Shown here piece by piece: positions 23,258 to 34,544 of a stretch of DNA of 64,000 nt. Both the position numbers and the translations under genes were made by a program. The notes beneath the pieces are model-generated. The model saw only the letters and a program-made list of their open reading frames with translations. It did not search any database and was not told the origin of the DNA. The DNA is from Diadophis punctatus similis. Lineage: Eukaryota > Chordata > Lepidosauria > Squamata > Dipsadidae. Within the stretch, counting starts at the first letter, position 1, and each line of letters starts with the position of its first letter. The stretch is from NCBI GenBank assembly GCA_023053685.1, contig JALIGW010000003.1, positions 138,815,126 through 138,879,125 of the forward strand, read 5' to 3'.

Positions 23258-24168
23258 CTAGCTAAATACCCGTGCTTCGCTACGAAACTATGTGATGGAG
23301 TTTGATAAATTGACACTTAAAGCTTGAAAATTAATGAGTAGTTTAAAAAGGGACTGTATTATTTCATTAGAGATGGCAAGCTAAGTTTCTGTTACAGATG
23401 AAGACATTATTTACATAGCATAGACTTTAAATTTGTCCCTCAGATGAATTGCTCAGGACCTCCCTGTAAACAACATTCCTGGTTTTGCTCTCTGGCTGGA
23501 GGATGACCAGGCTGTCAGGTGAACGGACTCTGGAGCACTCCACATAGAACTGGCCATGGGAAAAACAGGCAGCTTCCCTTACTTGTGTTTTCCTAATTGC
23601 ATCTGTAAATCTTTTTCCTGCGTTTTTTTGCCTCTTTTCCCTTTAACTGCTGTTACAGTAGAAGGAACAGATTCTTCTGAACTGAGGAGGAAAATAGGGG
23701 GGGGGATCTGTCTCTGCCTACCAGCATCCATTGGTATTCATCTGGCTAGCATCCTGTTAGTGTGTGAGAGAGTTGAGGGGTGTTTGGAAATGTAAACAGT
23801 ATTTGCTGTGTGAGCACGAAGGAGACAGGAAGGAGTCTGTGCGTGGCTTAGCTCAACTGTTCTGTAGTAAAACTGCTTGCTGCTGTGAAAGCAAAAGCAA
23901 AAGTGAAACTGAAACTCCTCTGCTTGTGTTTTGCATTTGGATCAGATTTTTTTCAGGTGGGGAGGGGGGAGTAGAATTCCTTAGCATCAGAGCTTGTTAG
24001 TAATAATATAAGAAATACTCATGCTCTGATGGTCATTTTGAAAAACCCTTTCTTAGTGAGCACTTAGAAGGCAAGAGAAACATATGTGGCAAATTTCAAG
24101 TTTGTAGACTTTACGGTTCTGGAGATTTCGTGATTAATGTGTGAGTGGTTTTCGCTTTTATATATATA
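23258..24168 (-). mobile_element. Helitron with RepHel helicase C-terminal remnant
   Basis: On the minus strand the 3' end reads GTAGCGAAGCACGGGTATTTAG then CTAG followed by host T, the CTRR-T signature of Helitrons. The other end has a TATATATATAAAAGCG start, typical of Helitron 5' ends though the usual TC is lost. At 23569-23432 the same strand encodes CFSHGQFYVECSRVRSPDSL and VILQPESK, the C-terminal block of the Helitron Pif1-like helicase, and ends with an in-frame stop. The Rep domain and most of the helicase are absent, so it is a non-autonomous deletion derivative of about 0.9 kb. Confidence 0.85.
23432..23569 (-). pseudogene. Helitron helicase C-terminal fragment
   Basis: About 45 codons containing CFSHGQFYVECSRVRSPDS followed by LVILQP and a stop. 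The FSHGQ-Y-V-SRV block is a conserved late motif of Pif1-family helicases in Helitrons. Upstream conserved motifs are not present, so no activity is expected. Confidence 0.85.
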
Positions 24169-24170
24169 AC

Positions 24171-24173
24171 AGC

Positions 24174-24221
<48 letters not shown>

Positions 24222-24236
24222 AACAATAACAATAAC

Positions 24237-24305
<69 letters not shown>
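24171..24305. repeat. (CAA)n-(AATAAC)n-(AAT)n microsatellite
   Basis: CAA units grade into AATAAC and then pure AAT over about 135 bp, directly beside the Helitron end. Poly-Asn and poly-Leu open frames here are artefacts. Confidence 0.97.
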
Positions 24306-24306
<1 letters not shown>

Positions 24307-24655
24307 GAAAAATCACTAAATATTGCGACCTAGCCATCAAAACTATGTGATTATGGATGAAACTTGTAAGAGTAATACCCATTGTCATCAGGACACTTGG
24401 TACCATGTCCAAGAATTTTACAAAATACATCAAGAAATTGCAGCTTCCTGCAATAACACCAGCGGAACTGCAAAAAACTGCGCTACTCAGAAAATCGTAC
24501 ATTTTAAGAAGATACTTGGTTGATACCTAGGATGCTGGCAGCAACCCGTATCAATCATAAGCACCAGTCAATGATATTTGTGATACATTTTTAAATGTTC
24601 AGTTGACTGAGTTTCATGTTTAATGAATAAAAGTTTATAATAATAATGTTCTGTG
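24306..24655 (+). mobile_element. R4/Dong-like LINE 3' end
   Basis: The plus strand contains KLQLPAITPAELQKTALL and YILRRYL, resembling the C-terminus of squamate R4-like LINEs, followed by a short 3' UTR and a (TAA)n tail. Family assignment is by memory of the motif. Confidence 0.55.
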
Positions 24656-24794
24656 TTCTTATGTCTTTTCTAATGCCATCTTGAATATCTGGCATCTCTT
24701 TTTCCATACAGAGTTCTAATATGAATTGGATGAACCTAAGCATTATTTTGCTAGTATGTGAATGTAAGGATATTGTACAATAATTTGCACACTC

Positions 24795-25140
24795 TGTTGT
24801 TGTTGTTAGTTGCAAAGTCATGCCTGACCCATTGTGACCCCATGGACAACGTTCCTCCAGGCCTTTCTGTCCTCTACCATCCAGCCACCTCATTCTCTGC
24901 TGTCCCCTTCTACTTTTGCCCTCAATCTTTCCCAGCATTAGGCTCTTCTCCAGTTAGTCCTTCTTTCTCATTAGGTGGCCAGAGTATTTGAGTTTCATCT
25001 TCAGGATCTGGCCTTCTAAAGAGCAGTCGGGGTTGATCTCATCTAGGACTGACCGGTTTAATTGCCTTGCAGTCCAAGGGACTCGCAGGAGTCTTCTCCA
25101 GCACCATAGTTCAAAGGTTCAAACATAGTTCAAACACTCT
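24795..25140 (-). mobile_element. BovB LINE ORF C-terminus and 3' end
   Basis: The minus strand encodes LGKIEGKSRRGQQRMRWLDG, the hallmark C-terminal block of BovB, then a tail with GGGTCACAATGGGTCAGGCA and a (CAA)n-like end at about 24800. It is out of order with the RT fragment at 22085-22645, so the two are separate insertions. Confidence 0.88.
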
Positions 25141-25144
25141 GTTA

Positions 25145-26215
25145 GGTCTCCTTTTTGATATTGGAATGAAGATTGATCTATTCCAGTCTTTGGCCACGGT
25201 GTTATTTTCCAAATTAACTGGTTAATTTGCATTAGCTGGTTAGATCTTATTCTGATTCTTCTTGTTGCTTGTCATGATTCTGTGGGATTTATACTTCTGT
25301 GAATTATATGTTTCTTTCATCACTAAAGGGGATCAAATCCATGACCATTTTTGAAGAATATTTTTCCCCTACAGTACTTCTGAGAAATTATCTGCACAGA
25401 AAATTCTCTGTCCATAAATCTAGTGGAAATTTGAAAAGTCATTTATGCTCAACTCCGGTTACAAAAAACAGATAGCAGACAGAAAGATTCCTTTGTTTGT
25501 GAATTCAAAAGATCGATGTACACATTTGAGTGAGCATAAATTTTTGAATTAGGGTGATAACTTTCATTTGACTACATTTTAATGCAATTAGGAAATAATT
25601 GTATTTTAAGTTATGTTTACTCTCTCCTGTGCATTCTTTCTACATACTATGCTGAATGAACTAATCATACGTTTACCCAAAGGGCACAATTTAACTAAAG
25701 TTAAGCACTTGTCTCATTGATTTCACTGGTAGAGAGTTAATAATATATTTAATTTTCCCACAGAAATCAATGGGACTTAAATATGTTAAACACTGCCTGC
25801 TTTATGTCAACATGTCTACCCAGATCAATTTAGATACAATGGATTTTTTTAGCAACTGTTTCTGTCATAAATCTACTTGTCGCTTAACAAATTGCATCAC
25901 TTTAAAATAAAACATTTGCTGCTTTGGGATTTTAAAACGAGCTTGATGAATTTTTTAAAAATGTCAGAGTGAGAATAGACTTGGTGAAACAGAAGATGTA
26001 GCAGTAAACGATCAGTTAGAGAGTGTAAATTGTATTGAAGTGATTTCAATGCAAATATGTGAGGAATCTAGTGATTTTATGTTTACATGGATTCTTTATT
26101 TTAGTCTAAATTGGTCTGGAGGGGTAATGAAAAAGGGGCTAAAAATCCAGATCTGATTTGATGCTTGCAATGAATTCTGGAAGTTGAAGTCCAGACACGT
26201 TGCCTGGGTTGAGAA
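25145..26215. other. No recognised feature
   Basis: AT-rich unique-looking DNA without notable open frames. Confidence 0.35.
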
Positions 26216-26229
26216 AGATTGCAGTAGAC

Positions 26230-27350
26230 CAGGGGTGGCCAAACCAGTGGTGGGTTCCTACCGGTGCAGTCCACTCTATAGCACCGGTAGCGGCCCGCTG
26301 GTGACGTCACAGTACCGATGCTGTCGGTTGCCGGTGCCTGGGTGCCGCCATTTAAAAAAAAAAATTCTTCTGCGCATGCCCAGAAGCCGAGCTTCCGGCA
26401 CTGTGCATGCGCTGCCTTCCTACCCCACAGTGAGTCCAAGCAGGGGAGGATGGTTGAGGGAGCGCGTGAGACGCTGAAAGAATGGGCGGCAGGAGCTATC
26501 TCCATTCCCCTCCCTTCAGCAGTCCGAGAAGCCATGCCCACCTGGTCACATGGCCAGCAAGCCATGCCCACCCGTTCACATGGCTGGCAAGCCACACCCA
26601 CAAAATAAGCCATACCCACAGAGTGGTAGTAAAAAAATTAGGAACCCACCCCTGGGCCAAACCGTGGCGCATGCGCCAAACGTGGCTCATTGGATGATTA
26701 CAAGTGGCGCATTGCATCCTTGCGCCTACTTATTTTTTAAAAATAGGTGTCATAACTGAATCCATCTTAATATTTTCAACACCAAAGTGATCTCAGTTCA
26801 ATTCAGCCTTCGATAATGTTCAACTTCTTTGTGTCTGAAACTTAGAATGGAACTTGTGAGATGTTACTTTAGGCGGGTTTACAAACGTACGAATATTTTT
26901 ATCTGTGTTGCCATTGCGCGTTCCTGCTCAAACAATCGCAAACACCACGCACTAGCAACACATCATGTGTTTGAAGTCACATGCGAATGAGTGGCGAGCG
27001 TTCGATATGGTCAGACAGTTCTGAGTGAGCCATCGTGGCGTGGAGTTTGAAGCAGTGTTTTATTGAGTGTACTAGCGTGGTTTTTGTATTGAGAGTGATT
27101 GAAAGACAGATTCAAGATTAAATATATATTATGTTTGCCAAATTTTGAAATGGCATAAATTAATTAATTGAATTGCATGATTGAGTTATTCCTTTTCCTC
27201 CCTTAAGCAAAGCAGATCCTACCCCTATCCCTATTTTACAACCCCAAACGTGAAAGTAAGAAGGTAAAAAACGTGCTTGAGTTGTATGGCGCATCTGAAC
27301 TCGTCTGTGAAAAAATTGGCGCATGGTATACTTAAAGTTGGCCACCACTG
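26230..27350. mobile_element. hAT element, CAGGGGTGGCCAA ends, split by another hAT
   Basis: Ends CAGGGGTGGCCAA and TTGGCCACCACTG, flanked by CAGTAGAC at 26222-26229 and 27351-27358. The inner element 26245-26654 interrupts it. A left-end fragment of the same family lies at 46332-46409. No transposase could be recognised in the 690-bp remainder. Confidence 0.92.
26245..26654. mobile_element. Nested hAT MITE, CAGTGGTGGGTTCC ends, perfect TSD
   Basis: Ends CAGTGGTGGGTTCC and GGAACCCACCCCTG, flanked by GGCCAAAC on both sides (26237-26244, 26655-26662). That duplicated octamer belongs to the end of the outer element, which proves the order of insertion. It is homologous, in inverted orientation, to 40398-40951. 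Confidence 0.95.
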
Positions 27351-27359
27351 CAGTAGACC

Positions 27360-28280
27360 AATAAACAAACACAGATGCACAGAAACACTCTGGTCACATA
27401 TTGATTTCCTCCCTCCCGTTTCCCTTTCTGTTGTTGTACATCTTTTTTCTAAACCAGCTTGTTACTTTTGTTTGGAGGGCATATGGAAGATTCCTTCCTA
27501 TAATGGCCACATGCTCCAAAGAATGCCATCATCTGCAGTCCATGAGCAGCTTCTGGCAATCGCTCTTCGGTGACTTGAAAAGCTCCTATTTGATAGTCTC
27601 GGCCAGTAGCTGAACATAGTGACAGCAACTAAAATTTATAATGCAGCCCGAGAGTTGTGTTTGAGCTGTTTTTCTGCTTCCCATCCTGATCTGTACAAGA
27701 CTAAGAGATTATTATCAACTTCATTTCAAGAATAAAGAAGCATGGAAGAAGAAAATCAAGTAGACTAGCTTGTGATATATTGCTGACAGCATTAAATTAA
27801 ATAACACAGCAAGGAGAAAAAGGAAGAAGACTTGGAAAACTTGTTTCTACTACATACGAAGAGGGCTGGGGGCAGGGTAAGACAAGATTTGGGGGAAAAA
27901 AGAAAAAATGAACAGTTTGTTTACATTTAGTTTTAGCATTTTAAGATGCACCGAGTTATTAAAAGAGCCCAGTGTTCTATAGAATCAGAATGAGGCCTGA
28001 ATAATTTGATCTAAACCTCATATATCTGTTCTGTGATAGTTATACTCTGCTGCCCCTAGGTAGATCTTTTGAAATATGATTCAGTGATTATATAATGATA
28101 GCCACCCACCTGTAGCAACTCTTAGCTGTCAATCAGCAGTCCCTTATCAGCTCCTGGATAGACTGTTAGAATTTCCAAGGCTTCAGATCATAGATGACTT
28201 CAGTCTCCATTCTCTGGGACAGGAATCCCATATAACTTGACTTCATGCCTCCAATATACATGGGTGGGCACACATTAACC
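27360..28280. other. No recognised feature
   Basis: Mixed-composition DNA between the nested hAT pair and a CR1 fragment. No repeat or gene recognised. Confidence 0.35.
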
Positions 28281-28284
28281 TAGT

Positions 28285-28600
28285 CTATTCCAGTATTTGA
28301 GGAGCTGCCACCAAGAAGAGGGGGTCAATTTATTTTCCAAAGTATCAGAGAGCAGAACAAGAAACAATGGAAACTAACCAAGGAAAGAAGCAACATGGAA
28401 TTAAGGAGAAAGTTCCTAACAGTGAGAACAATTAATCAGTGGAACAGCTTGTCTTCAGAAGTTGTGGGTGCTTCATCACTGGAGGTTTTGAAGAAGAGAC
28501 TGGACAGCCACTTGTCTGAAGTAATATAGGGTCTCCTGCTTGAGCAGGGGGTTGGACTAGAAGACCTCCAAGGTCCCTTCCAACTCTGTTACTCTATTTT
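28285..28600 (+). mobile_element. CR1 LINE 3' end
   Basis: TAATCAGTGGAACAGCTTG (Asn-Gln-Trp-Asn-Ser block of CR1 ORF2) and the CR1 3' UTR ending GGTCCCTTCCAACTCTGTTA. Confidence 0.88.
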
Positions 28601-29029
28601 GGAGTAGATGAGACATGATATGAAAATGAGAGATATTGCCATCAGTCACTTTCATAGTCAGATCATTCAAAATGTACATCACAGATCCCTGGACTTCTCT
28701 GCATGGGTAACAACTCTTTAGATGGGTCCATCCCAGGCAATTAATTGAGCCAGAAAGATTCCAGAGGGCATTGGGGATTTCTCTGACAATTTGGCAGGGT
28801 GTTTCGTCTCATGCCTGGCTGATCTTTGAAACTCTGTGGAAGCCAGAACTCTGGGTGAGTTTGCTCCTGCAAAGCCTTTTCCAAGTTTCCCACCCAAAAC
28901 AGTTTTTTCGATTTCCTGGATAGCTGAGGGGCATGAAGCACCTACAGGCACTTACAGTAATGGGGGGAAATACCAGAAATTGATGCAACTGCACATTGGT
29001 AAGAACCCATGTTTGGTAATTGTGGCAAA

Positions 29030-30295
29030 GTATCAGCTCTTTTTCCTACTGACTATGCCTACAGATTTCTGCCTGGTAACCCTATATAAAATGTTCTACA
29101 CCCTTTTAAGAAAAGATAGATGCAACAAAGTTCCTGCAAGCTTCCCAGATGAATTTGCAATTTTCTTAAAAGATAAAGTTGCTTATATCCCCCCACAACA
29201 TTTTATATACAACTATGGCAAGCAAGGAATCCAGGTTTCAAAAGTGGTAGAACCTGAGGACATGATTATAGTTCTCTGCAGTGTGAATTTTGTCAACTGC
29301 AGATTAGACAATGCATCACCTAGTTCCTTCAGACTGTGGCTGGATCCAGGAGGTACTCAATGCTTTCTTGAGAGGAAACCTAATGCTACTAGGTTCTCTC
29401 TTGAAAATGTCTTACTTGAATCTTCAGTCTTTGACAACTTCTGCTTGTTCTCCAACCTTCCTTTTCCAAGAAGATTATTTAGAAGGTGATAAAATTCAGC
29501 CATAAGGAATATCTGAGTCGAAGGTGCCATAGAAAGCCTATGGAGGTAGTCAGGGACTAGATGTGGCAAAATCTCATTCCATTTGATGGGATTTAATCTA
29601 GCTGAGATTAAATCCCATCACATGGAATTGTTGTTGCTTATGAGACTTAAGTCATCCCTGAGAGGTTTAAAAACTCTTATCTGAAGGTAGCCCATGCTTT
29701 GATCAGTTTATTTGTACCACTATATTAATATGTTTGCCTTTAGAAATGACTTGGAAGCTCCAGGTGGTACAGAACATAGTACTTAGGCTGTTGGCAGGTC
29801 AACCTTGCCACTGTAGGATATTACCAACATTAAAGTCACTGCAATAGGTATCAGTAGGCTTTGGTTCAAATCAAGAATGCTGGTGAATACCTATAAAGCC
29901 CCATATGGCATAGCACCAGAATACATCAGGTATCATCTTACCAGAATTAATTGGCACATCTGATTGGATATTTAGAAAGGGGTTACAGACAGTCCCTTCT
30001 GCATTAGATAATCATGGGATGTGGATCTGATGGCAGGAATTCTCTATAGTACATGGACATTCTAGAAAATGCCCCTCCTAGACATATGCTTAACCGTTTC
30101 GCTTCTGCATTTCTCAAGACGGTACAGCCTGTTTTACTCCATTGTACTTTAAGCCTTAGTTGGCTGTGGGCACCCATCTTCAGTTATATGTATTTGTCTC
30201 ATTTTAAAAAAAACCTGGTTGTTTTTATATCTGCCTTGCTGTTCACTGCCCTAAGTCTCAAGGAATGGTAGCATTCTACAAATATTGCAAAAAAT
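29030..30295 (+). mobile_element. Old L2-like LINE, ORF2 remnant and tail
   Basis: Fragments such as FPDEFAIFLKDKVAYI, LQVVQN...RLLAG and, in the other frame, LVNTYKAPYGIAPEYI match the conserved pre-RT and C-terminal blocks of L2-like LINEs. The tail TGCCCTAAGTCTCAAGG...GGTAGCATTCTACAAAT is a decayed form of the tail at 5790-5840. The 217-residue open frame from 28836 overlaps its 5' part and is not a host gene in my reading. Confidence 0.6.
29576..29628. repeat. Short hairpin, 24-bp arms
   Basis: ATTCCATTTGATGGGATTT and its near-complement flank the centre AGCT. It lies inside the old L2-like LINE, origin unknown. Confidence 0.8.
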
Positions 30296-30799
30296 TAATT
30301 ATGTTGCTAGGCCACCTCTCCTTCCTTCTATCTTTGGATAAAAATATATTGTGTATTACTTGCTCTCAATAACTTGGTTTCAACTTTTCCCTATTCCATT
30401 TTTCAGATTGTTTAAACAGAAGTGGGCATTGGTATTGACTTTTGCCTGACAGGGCTGAATCCGGTTAATTGGCACACAAGAGTCCAGAAACGTCTGGTAA
30501 GTAACTTCTGGTAAGAAACTTACTGTAGAAAAGCTAGGAATCTATTAAATAGGAACTCACTCTGGAAACTGCACAACAATACACCAAAAGTGAGCCCTAT
30601 TTATTGTGAAATGAAAATTCACAGTTTGGTGTTTTTTTTCTCCTACCAAGCTATTGTATGCAGTGAGCTAAACAGCCTTCCATCCATGTTCAGTAGGAGC
30701 CCATTTTTTTTGTTTCTTACTCTAACAACAGAAAGGCTTTGTTCCTCTAACTGGATAAGAACAAACTCTGACTATTAGATAAATATAAGTAGTGCAAAA

Positions 30800-30885
30800 T
30801 CAGAAGATATGGAGAGACTTGGCCCATAGAATCACCAAGAGTCAGGTATGACTGAATGGGTAACATCATCATCATTACATAAATA
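30800..30885 (+). mobile_element. Probable LINE/SINE tail fragment
   Basis: CTTGGCCCATAGAATCACCA and AAGAGTCAGGTATGACTGAA resemble the widespread tetrapod tail ...GGGTCGCCAAGAGTCGGACACGACTGA, ending in a (CAT)n run. Confidence 0.4.
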
Positions 30886-31191
30886 CACACCCATAAACAG
30901 GCTATGGTTGATTTTTAATAGTTCAGAAAGGGTTTCCGATTCCCAATTTTTTATAATAATAGCAACAGAATTATTTTTCTCTAGCCTAAATTGTAGTGGC
31001 AAAAGTGTTTGGAATATACAGATAGAAGCATAGACTATCTTGAATACATCTCAAACTTCAAGCCTGATAGTACTTTTATAGATCAGTTCAAGGATCACTT
31101 GCATTTTGCTCTCAATGATGGATTTCATGACTTTTTTTTTAAAGGTGGAAATCTGGTCACATTAATTCTGGTAAGGTGAAATCTGATATAT

Positions 31192-31307
31192 TAGAATTCC
31201 CTTCTAAGGAATTCCAATTGTAATAAGAGCATTATTCCATTCCATTATATTATAATTATATTACATTATAAGAATTCCCTTCTAAGGAATTCCAATTGTA
31301 ATAAGAG
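31192..31307. repeat. Direct repeat of about 38 bp
   Basis: A 37-38 bp unit beginning AGAATTCCCTTCTAAGGAAT occurs at 31192-31229 and again at 31270-31307, separated by AT-rich DNA, immediately upstream of a CR1. Confidence 0.9.
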
Positions 31308-31309
31308 TA

Positions 31310-31735
31310 ACAAAGATGATTACGGGACTGGAGGCTAAAACATATGAAGAACGGTTGCAGGAACTGGGTATGTCTAGTTTAGTGAAAAGAAGGACTAGGG
31401 GAGACATGATAGCAGTGTTCCAATATCTCAGGGGTTGCCACAAAGAAGAGGGAGTCAAACTATTCTCCAAAGCACCTGAGGGTAGAACAAGAAGCAATGG
31501 GTGGAAACTAAACAAGGAGAGAAGCAACTTAGAACTAAGGAGAAATTTCCTGACAGTTAGAACAATTAATCAGTGGAACAGCTTGCCTCCAGAAGTTGTG
31601 AATGTTCCAACACTGGAAGTTTTTAAGAAGATGTTGGACAACCATTTGCCTGAAGTGGTGTAGGGTTTCCTGCCCTACACCACTTGCAGGGGGTTGGACT
31701 AGAAGACCTCCAAGGTCCCTTCCAACTCTGTTATT
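31310..31735 (+). mobile_element. CR1 LINE ORF2 C-terminus and 3' UTR
   Basis: An open frame of about 115 residues has KRRTRGDMIAVFQYL and [13 protein letters not shown], the CR1 C-terminal motifs, then the 3' UTR ending CCTTCCAACTCTGTTATT. It is better preserved than the 28285 copy. Confidence 0.93.
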
Positions 31736-31814
31736 ATTATATTATTATTAATTATAATTATTGTTGTAATTATTGTCAAACACTACTGAAAAATTCTGTA
31801 GAAATACTTCAATA

Positions 31815-31975
31815 AGTATAAAGAATTCTTTATTGGCCAAGTGTGATTGGACACACAAGGAATTTATCTTCGGTGCATAAGCTCTCAGTGTACATAAAAG
31901 CTATAAGTGATAAATCATGATCATAGTCATCATAAAAATACATTCATCATAAATCATAAAATATGATCCACTATG
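31815..31975 (-). mobile_element. CR1-L3 (snake) LINE 3' end
   Basis: GAATTCTTTATTGGCCAAGT and CTCTCAGTGTACATAAAAG are the reverse of the tail at 61280-61350. The ATTCT run is reduced to one unit. Confidence 0.85.
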
Positions 31976-31999
31976 AATTTGTTGTAAAATAGATACATA

Positions 32000-33090
32000 T
32001 TGGAGTTGCATTTTTATATGGCTTTCAATGAACATTTTGATTCCACAAATAGTAATGGATTTATATGAGTATTAAGTATGTCTGTATTAAAAACAAAAAA
32101 AAAGAGGCTATGAGGATACTGTTTATCTCCTTAGGTAAACAAAAATTTCTGCTTATCTAAAGCTGTATCAGAAATTATGTTATTGAGAACAGTATGAGAC
32201 TAACACCTAAGTTTGGGAGAACTCAATTTTTATTAGAGACATTATTTATTGCAAATATTGACTCATACAGAAGAGGAGATTCTGTATAAGGATATGCTGG
32301 ATTATCTCAGAGGTCAAAGTAGCCTCAAAAGTTTTTCCTGGTGTTACTCATTTTAGCAGTTTTGGGATTTATCCAGCTGCTCTATGTAGCACAATTGTTT
32401 TGTAACTTTTAGCACAATCTTTAAATACAAACAAGACATTCTCCATTTTATCTACATAGCTGCCTGGAGTTTTCCTATCAGCTCTTTTTACAATTTTCCA
32501 GTTGACCCCATTTCTGCATTCCTTTGCTTGCAACTTCATGACCTCAATCTTGCCGAATCTTTGGTAAATGTTCTCTTTCTTTCTTCATTCATGCTTCAGG
32601 GGGCTTAATAAATTTAGAATTTATGGTAATAAGGATCAATAAATTCCTGTAGAATAAACCAGACAGCAACCCAAACACTATTCCCCATTGTACGGATGAA
32701 TCACAAGGCCAGTTTACATCCCCAGAGATGTAGAACAATTTTTCCTTAAATCAATGACTCTTTACTCTTTATTTAATAAATAAATGAAGAGAAACCTTAG
32801 TGGGCAAGTGGGTTGTTTGAACTAAAGATTTTAACCGCTGATTGAATATTTAAATGATGATGATGATGATTGTAAAGTGTAAAATCTTCCAGGCTTTTGC
32901 TCTTCAATGTGGCTTATAAATAATTCAGTAAAATAGATTGAATTCATACAATCTGGCTTCTCACATGAGAATTTGTATTTATATAAAAACAGGGAAACAG
33001 AAGGGGAACAACCAAAGGGATATGTCCTTTCATCTTGAATCTAGACTATAATCAAAGAAATTGATAGCTGGTTTTCACGACGTCCCTTGG
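32000..33090. other. No recognised feature
   Basis: AT-rich DNA with a short (GAT)n run at about 32858-32871. No repeat family or gene recognised. Confidence 0.35.
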
Positions 33091-33239
33091 CACTCTTCTA
33101 AAAGCCCCCCCCCCCAATTTTTTTTTCCACAGAGGCTGCTTATTCCCGTAGAAGTCAAGATCGAAATAGATCATCCCTCCGTGCGTCTGGCCATCTCCTG
33201 TCTGGATCCCTTAAAATAATAAGTGTGTGTGTGTGTGTG

Positions 33240-33990
33240 TGTAGGCTGCAACGAGAGGGGCAAGCAGCCTTTTCTCCCCCCCCCCCCCCAATCTGCCTCT
33301 GTCTACAGGCTCGCCTCAGGTGGAGCGGGGGGGAGCAGAAGCCCGAATACTCCTCAATGAACGGCTGAAAGCGCTCCCCCCCCCTTCCACCTCCGCCCCG
33401 ACGTCGCTGGCGGCGGGAACAGCCAGTTTCTATAGCGACGGCACTGATCCGGGCTGCTCTCCTCCCGGTAGTAACAAAACCAGGGAGCCCCGCCGCTCTG
33501 CTCGACATTCCCCGTGGCTGCTGCGGCAGAGCTGGGTCAGCGAGCCAGAAGAAAACGCGCCGTCTCCGGCAGAAACCCCCGCCAAAGCAAGCACGCAAGG
33601 TAGGGCGCCGGGCTGCGCCTTCGGCCGCGTCCCGCTCGCCGGGTTGCAGGGAGAGTGCCGGCGCTCGAGGAGGAGGAGGCTCGCTCTCTCTTCCAGGGCA
33701 CAGCGAGCTCCGCAGCCTCCGAGGTTCTCTGTCCTCGGGCCGCTGAGGGTGGTTGTGGAGGGGAGGGAGGGAGAGAGGACGCGACAGGCGGGTCGATTCG
33801 ATGGAGCGAAGTGGCGCGAAGCGAGGCGAAAGCAGATAAAGGAAGCCACAGCCTCAGAAGTGAGGAAAGTTTGGCTGCTCCGGTTGCGGCTCAGCAGCAG
33901 CCAAAAGTGCGCAGGTCTGCAGGGCTTCAGGAGGTGGAGGGAAAGAGAGGAAGGATTTGGTGGACCCACTGAGGAGGTTCCCCTTGCTTT
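33240..33990. promoter_or_regulatory. CpG island, candidate promoter
   Basis: This GC- and CpG-rich block (many GCG, CGC and CCGCCC motifs) stands out from AT-rich surroundings and carries no repeat I know. Vertebrate CpG islands usually mark promoters. Open frames run through it on both strands, as expected for GC-rich DNA, without recognisable domains. A plausible splice donor (CGCAAG followed by GTAGGG at about 33600) exists on the plus strand. A (TG)9 run and poly-C tracts border it. Which gene it serves is unknown. Confidence 0.6.
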
Positions 33991-34106
33991 GCATTGATAG
34001 AAGCGGGTCGAAATCATAGCGGTCTTTTCGATCGATTGTCCTGGTCTGAAATCCGATTCATTAATAAAAGGGAATGTTTGTCGCTCAGGGTTGAAAGGAG
34101 GGGGAG

Positions 34107-34291
34107 GGTCCTCCGGTGCTCTCTGAGCTTCCTCGTTTTCTTGCAGACGTTTCATTACCCAACTGGGTAACAGCATCAGTGCTAGTAAGGAGTGCTGTTC
34201 GCTGTAAGCACTCTTTACTAGCACTGATGATGTTACCTAGTTTGGGTAATGAAACGTCTGCAAGAAGACAAGCTCAGAGAGCATCCAGGAC
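34107..34291. repeat. Foldback repeat with about 80-bp arms
   Basis: GCAGACGTTTCATTACCCAA and its complement, with outer GGTGCTCTCTGAGCTT pairs, form a hairpin around GTTCGCTGTAAG. The core sequence is one I recall as a dispersed squamate repeat. Confidence 0.8.
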
Positions 34292-34544
34292 CCCTCATCC
34301 GATTCATTGAAACCTGCCAGATTGTAAATGAATGTATACATTCAGAGTTGAAGCCCATTTTGGTTTCTGGGGAATCCACTTTTACCCTAAGTCACCCCCC
34401 ACCCATTGCAATGAAGCTGCTGTTTGTGGAGATGTTGCCTCCAGGAAATGTTGAAAAAGATGGAAATGCCCTGTCTTCCACAGTGCACTTGTAGTACTTC
34501 CCTGCTTGCTGGATGAGGGTCATTTTCTAGCTTGAAAGGGGGAA

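Noticed and set aside
24141..24502. Poly-Asn and poly-Leu proteins
   Set aside because: They are translations of the CAA/AAT microsatellite.
28836..29489. 217-codon plus-strand frame
   Set aside because: It overlaps the degenerate 5' part of an L2-like LINE (DEFAIFLKDKV block) and has no host-gene features.
33320..34224. Long open frames on both strands (225 and 264 codons) over the CpG island
   Set aside because: GC-rich DNA with few stops gives overlapping frames; no domain, no codon consistency, and composition such as runs of Pro, Arg and Ser suggest non-coding.
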